The notes under the pieces are model-generated. The model was not told the DNA's origin and did no database searches. It saw nothing but the letters and a program-made list of their open reading frames with translations. A DNA stretch of 61,626 nt from Candidatus Colivicinus equi (GTDB taxonomy: Bacteria > Bacillota_I > Bacilli_A > Erysipelotrichales > Erysipelotrichaceae). Position 1 is the stretch's first letter; every line of letters starts with the position of its first letter. The stretch is taken from NCBI GenBank assembly GCA_018064825.1, contig JAGHUL010000002.1, forward strand, positions 1 through 61,626, in the 5' to 3' direction. This document shows, piece by piece, positions 43,215-51,657 of the stretch. The position numbers and the translations under genes were made by a program.

Positions 43215-44060
43215 TTATATATTATATGGTTCGAAATTCTTGAAATGCAGTTTTGCCACATTATTTAATTTTTCTTTTCCGTATTTATTTATGAACATCT
43301 TTATATCATTATCTACTAATTCCGATGCACCTTTATGAAACTTGAAATTATATTGTTTCTCAAGCTTGTCCATATATGTTAAGAAGGCGTATCTGCTAAT
43401 CATACTTGACACGGCTACCGCCGGGTATTTAGATTCAGCTTTTGTCTCAAAGATTAGATTACGATATATTTCTTTTTCTTCGCTCAAATATTCATAATAT
43501 GTGCTAATGTCACAAAACTGGTCAACATATGCTTCACTAGGTATTTTATATCCTTTAGCTTCGAGATTTATGTATGCTTTATTATGCATTTTAGCTTTTA
43601 TCATATTAAGATTATTTGTTTTATGAACTTCGTTATATCTACTGTTATCTAGGATTAATAACGAATGTTTAAAACGTTTTGTAAGTTCTGGTCCTATTTT
43701 CATAATAAAATCATCATCTAAAGCTTTAGAGTCAGTTATATGATTGGCTTCAATAAAAGGATAATCTGATTCTTCGACAATTGACGCACATACTACGACC
43801 GGGCCAAAGACATCACCAGTACCAACTTCATCAGAACCGGCTTGTCTGTTTTTCTTTACGTCAATGTATGCTTGCGCGTAGAAAAAAGCATCATTTCCTT
43901 GAAATACTACTTTATTAGTTTTATATATCGAAATAGTTAAATCTTCTTTTTGAATAAAAGTATCGATATATTCGTTCTTATTTGGCGTGATATATTCTTT
44001 AAAAGTCTCTTTTAAAGTTTGAATTTTATCGTTTTCTAACTTAAATGAAAATGTTCCCAT
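43215..44060 (-). CDS. rnhC: Ribonuclease HIII
   Basis: RNase HIII cleaves RNA of RNA-DNA hybrids. The 281-residue protein begins with a TBP-like N-terminal substrate-binding domain (about 1-75). The catalytic part has GSDEVGTGDVFGPVVV near residue 78, where RNase HIII has DEVGxGD instead of the DEAGRG of HII. The ORF track starts at a TTG (44075); ATG 44060 is preferred because TATACT, a -10-like box, lies six bases upstream of it on the minus strand. That implies leaderless mRNA. It is divergent from cvpA and upstream of proS. Confidence 0.95.
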   Translation of the reverse strand: MGTFSFKLENDKIQTLKETFKEYITPNKNEYIDTFIQKEDLTISIYKTNKVVFQGNDAFFYAQAYIDVKKNRQAGSDEVGTGDVFGPVVVCASIVEESDYPFIEANHITDSKALDDDFIMKIGPELTKRFKHSLLILDNSRYNEVHKTNNLNMIKAKMHNKAYINLEAKGYKIPSEAYVDQFCDISTYYEYLSEEKEIYRNLIFETKAESKYPAVAVSSMISRYAFLTYMDKLEKQYNFKFHKGASELVDNDIKMFINKYGKEKLNNVAKLHFKNFEPYNI

Positions 44061-44066
44061 ATCTTT

Positions 44067-44072
44067 AGTATA
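44067..44072 (-). promoter_or_regulatory. -10 box for rnhC-proS
   Basis: On the minus strand TATACT ends six bases before the rnhC ATG. The -35 is weak. It forms a divergent promoter region with that of cvpA. Confidence 0.4.
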
Positions 44073-44141
44073 CAATACTGATGGATATATTATTTAGGTA
44101 TATAAGGTACTCTTTTTTATATTTTGCTTTGTATCAAATAA

Positions 44142-44170
44142 TTGCAGCAAAATCAGATATTTTCTAAAAT
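44142..44170 (+). promoter_or_regulatory. Promoter of the cvpA-mutS2-uvrC operon
   Basis: TTGCAG (44142-44147), 17 bases, TAAAAT (44165-44170). The -10 ends six bases before ATG 44177, so the message is probably leaderless. Confidence 0.65.
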
Positions 44171-44176
44171 ATAAGT

Positions 44177-44800
44177 ATGTTGATTCCTGAAAACTGTTTT
44201 ATTTATATAAATATATTTATTGTTCTGCTTTATATAGCTTTTATAGTATTTGGTTACTTAAAAGGCTTTGTTTTTGAACTTATTTCTTTGGTTTATACTG
44301 CCGCTTCTTTATTTATTGCATGGCTTATTTCTCCTGTTTTAGCGAATTTGCATCCAATATTGAAGTTATCAGACATCTATAAAGAAGAGATGATTATTAC
44401 AAAAATTGTTAATATTGATCAAATATTGAATACGTTTATATATTTTGTTCTAGTGTTCATTGCGTTAAAGATTGCTTATATTGTTATTTCATTAATAGTT
44501 AAATCGTTAAACAAAGTTCCAGTGCTTGGAACAGTTAATAAAATTTTGGGTGCTATTTTAGGAATTGTTAATGCAACTTTAGTAACATTAGTTATTTCTG
44601 TTCTTTTTACTCTTCCTTTGTTTAAAAATGGTCAAGAGGTTAGGAAGAATACCGCTTTATGTTATGTAGATAAATATAGTAATGCTTTAATAAGCTTTGT
44701 TGTAGATAACTTAAATATTGATATCGATTCAAATAATATCGATTTTGATGCTTCAGAGGCAAGAGAAAGCATTAAAGAATGGTTAATTAAACATGAATGA
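44177..44800 (+). CDS. cvpA: CvpA-family membrane protein
   Basis: The 207-residue protein has four hydrophobic helices (about residues 8-30, 33-55, 88-110 and 122-152) with the family pattern YLKGFVFELISLVYTAASLFIAWLISP and VPVLGTVNKILGAILGIVNA. CvpA proteins were named for colicin V production, and their biochemical role is still unclear. In Bacillus the homolog lies in rnhC-zapA-cvpA-polX-mutS2; here zapA and polX are missing. It overlaps mutS2 by eight bases. No Shine-Dalgarno is present; the -10 box is six bases upstream. Confidence 0.88.
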   Translation: MLIPENCFIYINIFIVLLYIAFIVFGYLKGFVFELISLVYTAASLFIAWLISPVLANLHPILKLSDIYKEEMIITKIVNIDQILNTFIYFVLVFIALKIAYIVISLIVKSLNKVPVLGTVNKILGAILGIVNATLVTLVISVLFTLPLFKNGQEVRKNTALCYVDKYSNALISFVVDNLNIDIDSNNIDFDASEARESIKEWLIKHE

Positions 44801-47069
44801 TTACCGTAGCTTAGATTTACCGTTTATTAAAAGTAAAATCGCTGAATACGCATCTATCTTAGAGGCTAAAGAGCAGATTTTAGATCAAGAGATTATTTAT
44901 AATCCTTTAGTAATTAAAAGTAATATCACCGAAACTAAAGAAGCATTAAATATATTAAAAGATGATTATGTCATTTCTTTTGATGGTATTAATAATGTCA
45001 ACGAATATTTAGATAAAGCTGAAAAGAACATTACTTTGAATGGTGCTGAACTATTAAAGATTCTAGTTTTTCATAACCATTGTTCACGTTTAAAGAAACA
45101 ATTTACTAATTTTAATAAAGAACTTAATATTCGAGATTACACAGATTCAATATATTTGGATACTGATGTTTTTAACAAGATAGAAAACTGCATAGATAAT
45201 AATGGCGAAATCAAACTAGACTGCACCGATGAATTAAGAAGGGTATGTAAAGAATTAGAGAATGCCGAGAAGTCTCTTTACTCTCGTGCTTATCAATTTG
45301 TTGATAAGCATATGGCATCATTACAAGAGCCTTCGTTATTTGAAAGAAATAATCGAGTTGTTCTTTTAATAAAGAATTCTGATAAAAACAAATACGGCGG
45401 TTATGCTTATGGTACTTCTTCTTCTGGCCTTGCAAGTTATGTCGAGCCTAGTCCATTAGTAGAATTAAATAATAGGCGTATGCAGCTATTACAAGCAAAA
45501 GAAGATGAAATTAGTCGGATTCTTAAACATTTAACATATGTTGTGAGCGGTATTTGTTCTTTTTACCGTAAAAATTTTGATTCTTTAGTCAAACTGAATG
45601 TTGTATTTGCGAAAGCAAGTTATGGCTATGCACATAATGGCATAATGGCTGAAATATCTTCTGATAGATATTTTGAATATACAGATATCTGCCATCCGCT
45701 TATAGATGAAAAGAAAGTTATATCCAATTCTTATCGACTATACAGTCCTTATAAAGGAATTGTTATTAGTGGATCTAACACAGGCGGCAAAACAGTATCG
45801 TTAAAACTTATTGGCTTAGCTACAGTATGCACATATTTAGGAATTCCTTTAATCGCAAGTAAGGCTATTGTGCCTATATATGATGATGTTTTAGTTGATA
45901 TTGATGATAATCAATCTATTCAAGATTCTTTATCGACTTTTTCAAGTCATATTACAAATATTAATAATATATTGTCAAAAGCAACTGATAAATCACTTAT
46001 TCTTATTGATGAGCTAGTAAGTGGTACAGATCCAAAACAAGCTCAAGCAATTTCGTTGGCTATTATCGATAAAATAAAGGAAATTGGTTCTAGTTTTGTA
46101 ATCACTACTCATTATGATGAAATTAAAAACTATTCTTATGATGATGATACGATTTTACTTTCTGCTGTAAGTTTTAATATGGAAACATTAACACCTACTT
46201 ACCATTATTTGGAGAATGCTGTAGGTTCATCGAATGCACTAGAAATTGCATCTCGCTATATAAGCGATGAAAGCATTATTGAAAAAGCACGTTATTATTT
46301 AGATTTAAAACAAACTAAAGAAGATGAGCTAATCAATAAATTGGCCAAACAGATTGAAGAAACTAGTTTGGAGAAAGAAAGATTAGATAATCTTCAAGAA
46401 GAAAACAGGGTTTTAAAAGAAGAATTAAATAGTAAAATTAAATCTTTTGATAGTGAAAAGGCGATTTTAAGAGAGAACTATTTAAAAGAACTAAATGATT
46501 TTATTGATAATGAGAAAAAGAAAACAGTATCTAGACTTCAGAGTTTACATTCAAGTAAAGAAGTAAACAAAATAGAAGAAATTGTAAAAGATGTTGAAAT
46601 TAAACCAATAAAAGAAATAGTTCAAGAAGATGAAACTATTGAAATAGGTGACAACGTTCGAATAAACGACAATGAACAAATAGGTGTTGTAACTGAGATT
46701 CGCAACAACAATGTTGTTGTCAATGTTAGAGGCATTAGTGTTAAAACAAAGATTTCCGATTTAAAAAAGATGCCAAAAATAAAAGTAGAGAAAACAAAGA
46801 TAATAAAACCAAAAGTGGCTAGAGTATCTAATGAATTGAATCTTGTGGGACAAAGAGTAGAAGATGGATTAGTTTTGATGGATGAATATTTAGATAAAGC
46901 CAATGCTTCGCGTTTATCAAGTGTCAAAATTATTCATGGAATTGGTACAGGAACTTTACGAACTGCACTAAGAGAAAGAATGAAAAAGATTAAATACATC
47001 GATAAATATCATGATGGTGATTTTTATGATGGTGGTAGTGCAGTAACAATTGTGGAATTTAAAAAATGA
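44793..47069 (+). CDS. mutS2: MutS2 endonuclease/ribosome rescue ATPase
   Basis: MutS2 acts on branched DNA and, in Bacillus, splits collided ribosomes. The MutS ATPase core shows the Walker A ISGSNTGGKTVSLKLIGL near residue 325, DDNQSIQDSLSTFSSHI, and LILIDELVSGTDP. A coiled-coil region follows (about 505-600). The C-terminal Smr endonuclease domain reads LNLVGQRVEDGLVLMDEYLD and VKIIHGIGTGTLRTALRER. The length of 758 is normal. The mismatch-recognition domain of MutS is lacking, as expected. It overlaps uvrC by four bases (ATGA). Confidence 0.97.
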   Translation: MNDYRSLDLPFIKSKIAEYASILEAKEQILDQEIIYNPLVIKSNITETKEALNILKDDYVISFDGINNVNEYLDKAEKNITLNGAELLKILVFHNHCSRLKKQFTNFNKELNIRDYTDSIYLDTDVFNKIENCIDNNGEIKLDCTDELRRVCKELENAEKSLYSRAYQFVDKHMASLQEPSLFERNNRVVLLIKNSDKNKYGGYAYGTSSSGLASYVEPSPLVELNNRRMQLLQAKEDEISRILKHLTYVVSGICSFYRKNFDSLVKLNVVFAKASYGYAHNGIMAEISSDRYFEYTDICHPLIDEKKVISNSYRLYSPYKGIVISGSNTGGKTVSLKLIGLATVCTYLGIPLIASKAIVPIYDDVLVDIDDNQSIQDSLSTFSSHITNINNILSKATDKSLILIDELVSGTDPKQAQAISLAIIDKIKEIGSSFVITTHYDEIKNYSYDDDTILLSAVSFNMETLTPTYHYLENAVGSSNALEIASRYISDESIIEKARYYLDLKQTKEDELINKLAKQIEETSLEKERLDNLQEENRVLKEELNSKIKSFDSEKAILRENYLKELNDFIDNEKKKTVSRLQSLHSSKEVNKIEEIVKDVEIKPIKEIVQEDETIEIGDNVRINDNEQIGVVTEIRNNNVVVNVRGISVKTKISDLKKMPKIKVEKTKIIKPKVARVSNELNLVGQRVEDGLVLMDEYLDKANASRLSSVKIIHGIGTGTLRTALRERMKKIKYIDKYHDGDFYDGGSAVTIVEFKK

Positions 47070-48799
47070 ATTTAAAAGAAAAGCTAAGTACATTGCCTAA
47101 AAAACCAGGCTGTTATCTACATAAAGATAAAGATGGAAAAGTTATTTACGTTGGTAAAGCTATTAACTTATTTAATCGTGTTAATAGTTATTTTCGTGGT
47201 GCTCATGATTATAAAACAACAAAATTAGTTTCGAATATTAGAGATTTTGACTATATTGTTACAAAATCTGAAAAAGAAGCTCTAATTCTTGAGTACAACC
47301 TAATCAAAGAATATGATCCAAAATATAATATTGTTTTTAAGGATGATAAATCGTACCCATATATTCTTATTAAAGATAGTAAAGAACCGTATGTCTCTGT
47401 TATAAGGTTAAATAAAAAGTCTAAATATAAGGGTAAGATATATGGACCATTTACTGATGTTTTTGCAGCTAGAAATTTATGTGATTTGGTAAATAAGATT
47501 TTTCCTACCAGAAAGTGTGAAAATCTTCAAAAGGATTTATGTCTATACTATCATTTGGGTAATTGTCCAGGTTATTGCAAAAACTACGTTGATGATAAGC
47601 AATGTGAGACTTATAAAGATGAGATTATCAGATTCCTTGATGGTGATTACAAAGGCACTGTTAAAGAATTGAAAAAGAAGATGAATAAAGCAAGTGAAAA
47701 TTTGGAATATGAAAAGGCTAAAGAATATCGTGATTTAATCAACGCTATTAACGTTTCTCTTTCTAGACAAGATGTTCAATCTAAGAATAGAGAAAGTTTT
47801 GATGTTTGGAATTACGAAACTAGCGATGGTTATATTGCTATCACTGGTTTATTCATTAAGAAGGGTAGACTTTTATCAAGTGACAAATTTATTGACTATT
47901 TAGTTGGTGACCCAGAGAACATGGTTTCAAACTATATTTATCATTTTTATGAAATAAATGATAAGAGTAAAGATGTTTATTTTCCAAAAGAATTGCTTTC
48001 TTTTTTGGATGGTAAAACTGTGACAAGAGGATATAAGTATCAACTATTAAAACAAGCTAAAACTAATAGTATTGAAAATCTAAAGCAGAATAAAAAAGTA
48101 ATAACAAATAAAGATGAATACTTTGATTCTATCGCCAATGAATTTAAACGTATCTTTAATAAAGAAATTAACACAATCGAATTATTTGATAATTCACATA
48201 CGGGTGGTGTTAATACAGTAGGGGCTATGGTGACATTCAAGAACTATCGTCCAAGTAAGAAAGACTATCGACTATTTAAATTAGATGAGTCAGCTGATGA
48301 TTTGGCTAGTATGAAAGAAATGCTTTATCGAAGATATTTTAGGGTTTTGAGGGATGATTTGCCTAGGCCTGATTTATTAATTGTCGATGGCGCAAAGACA
48401 CAAATAAATATCGCAAAGGACATTATCGGATCTTTAGGTTTAGATATTACTATTGTCGGTTTAGGAAAAGATGAGCATCATAATACTAGTTACATGATGG
48501 ATGAAGAATATAGGATTATCACAATACAAAAGGATTCTAATCTTTTCTTCTTTTTGGCAAATATGCAGGATGAAGTACATCGTTTTGCAATAACTTATCA
48601 TAAAAAGCTTAGACAAAAAGCAGTTTATAAATCTGTTCTTGATGATATAAAAGGCCTAGGTCCTAAATCGCGTAACAAGTTATTAAGAAAATACAAGTCT
48701 ATAGCTAATCTAAAAAGCCTATCTTTAGATGAATTAAAGACAGTCTTAAACTCTAATGTCGCTTTAGAGTTGTATAATAAATTGAGAGAAGATGTTTAG
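47066..48799 (+). CDS. uvrC: Excinuclease ABC subunit C
   Basis: UvrC makes both cuts in nucleotide excision repair. The N-terminal GIY-YIG-type nuclease reads KPGCYLHKDKDGKVIYVGKA near residue 12. A UVR motif follows (KMNKASENLEYEKAKEYRDLI near 205). The C-terminal RNase H-like nuclease has IELFDNSHTGGVNTVGAMVTF and LLIVDGAKTQINIA, and a helix-hairpin-helix (LDDIKGLGPKSRNKLLRKY) ends it. The length of 577 is typical. uvrA and uvrB are not in the window. The tail overlaps a small ORF by eight bases. Confidence 0.97.
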   Translation: MNLKEKLSTLPKKPGCYLHKDKDGKVIYVGKAINLFNRVNSYFRGAHDYKTTKLVSNIRDFDYIVTKSEKEALILEYNLIKEYDPKYNIVFKDDKSYPYILIKDSKEPYVSVIRLNKKSKYKGKIYGPFTDVFAARNLCDLVNKIFPTRKCENLQKDLCLYYHLGNCPGYCKNYVDDKQCETYKDEIIRFLDGDYKGTVKELKKKMNKASENLEYEKAKEYRDLINAINVSLSRQDVQSKNRESFDVWNYETSDGYIAITGLFIKKGRLLSSDKFIDYLVGDPENMVSNYIYHFYEINDKSKDVYFPKELLSFLDGKTVTRGYKYQLLKQAKTNSIENLKQNKKVITNKDEYFDSIANEFKRIFNKEINTIELFDNSHTGGVNTVGAMVTFKNYRPSKKDYRLFKLDESADDLASMKEMLYRRYFRVLRDDLPRPDLLIVDGAKTQINIAKDIIGSLGLDITIVGLGKDEHHNTSYMMDEEYRIITIQKDSNLFFFLANMQDEVHRFAITYHKKLRQKAVYKSVLDDIKGLGPKSRNKLLRKYKSIANLKSLSLDELKTVLNSNVALELYNKLREDV

Positions 48800-48962
48800 A
48801 AATATTGGTGATTTACTATCTTTTGTGGTCTTGGTAATATTATGCATTTATGCATTTAGACTTTTGGTTTGGTCTTTTACGTATGATAATAATCAAGGTG
48901 TCGATAAAAGAAGCGAATTATTTGATATGTTTAGAAATTATATTGATAACGAGGATGAATAA
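48792..48962 (+). CDS. Small single-pass membrane protein between uvrC and rmuC (not in ORF track)
   Basis: ATG 48792 to TAA 48960-48962 gives 56 residues. It overlaps uvrC by eight bases and shares its last base with the rmuC start (TAATG). This tight packing fills the 162-base gap and supports a real gene. It has one membrane helix (LLSFVVLVILCIYAFRLLVW) and an acidic, soluble C-terminus with KRSELFDMFRNYIDNEDE. The Shine-Dalgarno could be GAGAGAAG within uvrC. I recognise no family. It missed the track because it is under 60 residues. Confidence 0.7.
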   Translation: MFRNIGDLLSFVVLVILCIYAFRLLVWSFTYDNNQGVDKRSELFDMFRNYIDNEDE

Positions 48963-50008
48963 TGGATAATAATACTTTATTAGTTATTATTGCTTTACTA
49001 TTTGTTGTGACGATTATTATCATCCTTGTTTTGATATTAAATAACAATAAAAAAACCAATGATTTACATAACGAATTGTCTAAATCAATCTATGAGATTA
49101 GAAGCGGTTTAAATAAAGACTTTGTGGATTTCAATAATAATGTTAATGGGCAACTATTTAATTTTTCTGAAAGAGTTAATTCAAATATAATCCAATCTCA
49201 TAAAGCTACTAATGACATTTTCAATTCGATTACTGAACGTATGGCTAAGATTGATGAAGCACAAAAGGGATTGAATAACTTAAATAATGAAGTTATATCT
49301 TTGCAATCTATTCTTACTGATAAAAAATCACGTGGTAGTTTTGGTGAAGTTGAACTATATTCTTTATTAGAAGCTGCTTATGGTACAAATTACGATCGTT
49401 ATCAGAAGCAATATCATTTACCAAATGATTCAATTGCTGATGCGGTAATATTTGGCGGTGATAGTTTAGGTATTCTGTGTGTTGACTCAAAATTCCCATT
49501 AGAAAACTATCGTCGTATGTATAACGACGAGTTAACTGATGGTGAAAGAAACGCCGCTAAAAAGCAATTTAGAGATGATGTTAAAAAACATATTAATGAT
49601 ATAAAGAATAAATATATCGTACCTGGAGTTACTGCTGATATGGCTTATATGTTTATTCCTGCTGAAGCAATATTTGCAGAGATATACGCAAACTTTGATG
49701 AACTTGTCGATTATTCTTATTCGAGTAAAGTTTATTTAGTTTCTCCAACAACTTTAATGGCATATATTACAGCTATCAAATCAATATATCTTGGTCAAAA
49801 GAAAGATGAGAAAGCAAAAGAAATTGAAAAATTATTAGCTGATTTAGGCAATGAATTTAATCGTTTTGCTATTAGAAGTGAAAACTTATATAAAGATTAT
49901 GAGAAACTAGGCAACGATTTTGCTCAGCTAGCAACTACTTCTAGCAAGATAATTAAACGTTTCGATCGTATAAATGCGGGTGATGTAGATGAACAAGAAG
50001 ATAAATAA
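48962..50008 (+). CDS. rmuC: RmuC-family DNA recombination-limiting protein
   Basis: RmuC proteins are predicted nucleases that restrain recombination at inverted repeats. The 348-residue product has an N-terminal membrane helix (about 5-27), a coiled-coil stretch (about 35-120), and the RmuC core: KSRGSFGEVELYSLLEAAYG, DSKFPLENYRRM, DVKKHINDIKNKYIVPGVTADMAYMFIPAEAIFAEIY and VYLVSPTTLMAYITAI. The DSKFP and FIPAE motifs fit the PD-(D/E)xK-like core. It overlaps the next gene by 20 bases. Confidence 0.95.
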   Translation: MDNNTLLVIIALLFVVTIIIILVLILNNNKKTNDLHNELSKSIYEIRSGLNKDFVDFNNNVNGQLFNFSERVNSNIIQSHKATNDIFNSITERMAKIDEAQKGLNNLNNEVISLQSILTDKKSRGSFGEVELYSLLEAAYGTNYDRYQKQYHLPNDSIADAVIFGGDSLGILCVDSKFPLENYRRMYNDELTDGERNAAKKQFRDDVKKHINDIKNKYIVPGVTADMAYMFIPAEAIFAEIYANFDELVDYSYSSKVYLVSPTTLMAYITAIKSIYLGQKKDEKAKEIEKLLADLGNEFNRFAIRSENLYKDYEKLGNDFAQLATTSSKIIKRFDRINAGDVDEQEDK

Positions 50009-50849
50009 CAAATTCCAATACATTATTATGGTAATTTTGTCTGGCACATTGCAGGCAATAGCGTATACATCTTTCACTGAACCTGCTGGTTTGTATCCAG
50101 CTGGTATTTCTGGTTTGTCACGTTTAACTAGTAATGTATTACTTGATTACTGGAATATTAATATTCCATATAGTGTTTTCTATTTTTCGATTAATTTAAT
50201 ACTTGCAATTATTGTATTCAAATATATCGGAAAATGGTTTACTTGCTTATCTTTATTACAGACTAGTATCGTATCTCTTCTTACATTGTATTTAAAACCT
50301 ATTATTATTCTTGACGAACCTTTATTGTTGGCTGTATTTGGTGGAGTTATAAATGGACTAAGTTCTGGGCTAGCATTAGAGTTTAATGCGTCAACTGGTG
50401 GACTTGATTTTTTAACTATCTATTTCTCAAATAAGTACAACAAGTCTTTGTGGAGCTATACTTTTGGTTTTAACTGTCTATTAGTATTAGCTGCTGGTGT
50501 TATCTATGGTTGGGAAGTTGCATGTTATTCAATAATATTCCAATTCTGCACGACACAACTTATTAAGAAAATGCATAAACGCTACACTCACCAAACAATA
50601 ACAATCATTACTAAAAAACCTAAAGAGGTTACTAGCAAAATCTTATCCCACACTAGACACGGCATTACTGAAATTAATGCAGTAGGTACTTATAAAAGGG
50701 AAGACGAAAAGATTTTGTATACTGTTGTTAATAGCTTCCAAACTAATGATGTTGTAAACTCGGCATTAATAGGTGATCCTAATTGCTTTATTAATATTCA
50801 AAATACAGTAGATGTTCGTGGTAACTACTATCAAAAACCACTAGATTAA
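49989..50849 (+). CDS. YitT-family membrane protein (DUF161/DUF2179)
   Basis: The 286-residue protein has five to six membrane helices in residues 10-190, with SFTEPAGLYPAGISGLSRL and FNASTGGLDFLTIYFSNKYNKS, both family hallmarks. A soluble DUF2179-like domain of about 80 residues ends it (ITIITKKPKEVTSKIL, HGITEINAVGTY). YitT proteins are common in Bacillota in several copies; the transported substrate is unproven. ATG 49989 lies inside rmuC, with GGGTGATG in front as a fair ribosome binding site. Confidence 0.9.
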   Translation: MNKKINNKFQYIIMVILSGTLQAIAYTSFTEPAGLYPAGISGLSRLTSNVLLDYWNINIPYSVFYFSINLILAIIVFKYIGKWFTCLSLLQTSIVSLLTLYLKPIIILDEPLLLAVFGGVINGLSSGLALEFNASTGGLDFLTIYFSNKYNKSLWSYTFGFNCLLVLAAGVIYGWEVACYSIIFQFCTTQLIKKMHKRYTHQTITIITKKPKEVTSKILSHTRHGITEINAVGTYKREDEKILYTVVNSFQTNDVVNSALIGDPNCFINIQNTVDVRGNYYQKPLD

Positions 50850-50850
50850 T

Positions 50851-51657
50851 ATGAAAGAAATAGAATTATTATTAAAATCAAAAAGAAATACTGAAATTCC
50901 AGTAAGTATCGTAGATTCTGAGACATCTAATTGCGCTTTAGTCATTTTTATTCATGGCTTTAAAGCGGATAGACATGAAGGTGGAAGATTTACCGAAGTA
51001 GCACGTAATTTAGCCAAGCTTGGTTATTCTTCTATAAGAATGGGTTTCCCTGGATGTGATGAATCGAAAGAAGATTTTATCAATTACTCTATCACGAATG
51101 ATTTAGATGATATTGAAACCTGTTATAAATATATGCTTGATACCTATAATGTTGATGCAAATCGTATAGGCGCAGTTGGTTATTCAATGGGAGCTAGATT
51201 AACAACACTATTTACAGGCATTCATCCTGAAATCAAAACAATCGGTTTATGGGCAGGCGCATGTTACGAAAATTATGGTGGAGATAATTTCTTAGGTTGT
51301 AATATCGAAGAGATTAATAAAGAACTTGTTAATAAAGACTATTATGATTATTTTAATACCTTCGATAATACGTATATTAAACTCAGCAAGCAATTAATAG
51401 AAGATATGGTTAATTATAATCCAGTTAAATGTTTAAATAATTTTGTAGGCAATGCTATTGTTGTTCATGGCAATGAAGACATAACTGTTAGTGTAGATAC
51501 TGGTTATGCTAATTTCAAGGCTTTAAAAAATGCTAAGAATAAAAAGTTAGTTATTATTGATGGCGCTAATCATGGCTTTGGATTATGGGATGATAAAATG
51601 CATCAATCTAGACAACTTGTAGAAGAAACTACGCTTTTCTTTAAAAATAATCTATGA
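50851..51657 (+). CDS. Alpha/beta hydrolase (esterase-like)
   Basis: The 268-residue protein is a soluble serine hydrolase. FIHGFKADRHEGGRFTEVA carries the oxyanion loop. The nucleophile is in GYSMGARLTTLF near residue 112. VHGNEDITVSVDTG supplies the acid and GANHGFG the histidine near 249. Substrate preference is open. It overlaps the ADP-ribosylglycohydrolase gene by four bases (ATGA), so the two are cotranslated. It may remove an acyl or other ester from the same substrate, which is inference. Confidence 0.88.
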   Translation: MKEIELLLKSKRNTEIPVSIVDSETSNCALVIFIHGFKADRHEGGRFTEVARNLAKLGYSSIRMGFPGCDESKEDFINYSITNDLDDIETCYKYMLDTYNVDANRIGAVGYSMGARLTTLFTGIHPEIKTIGLWAGACYENYGGDNFLGCNIEEINKELVNKDYYDYFNTFDNTYIKLSKQLIEDMVNYNPVKCLNNFVGNAIVVHGNEDITVSVDTGYANFKALKNAKNKKLVIIDGANHGFGLWDDKMHQSRQLVEETTLFFKNNL

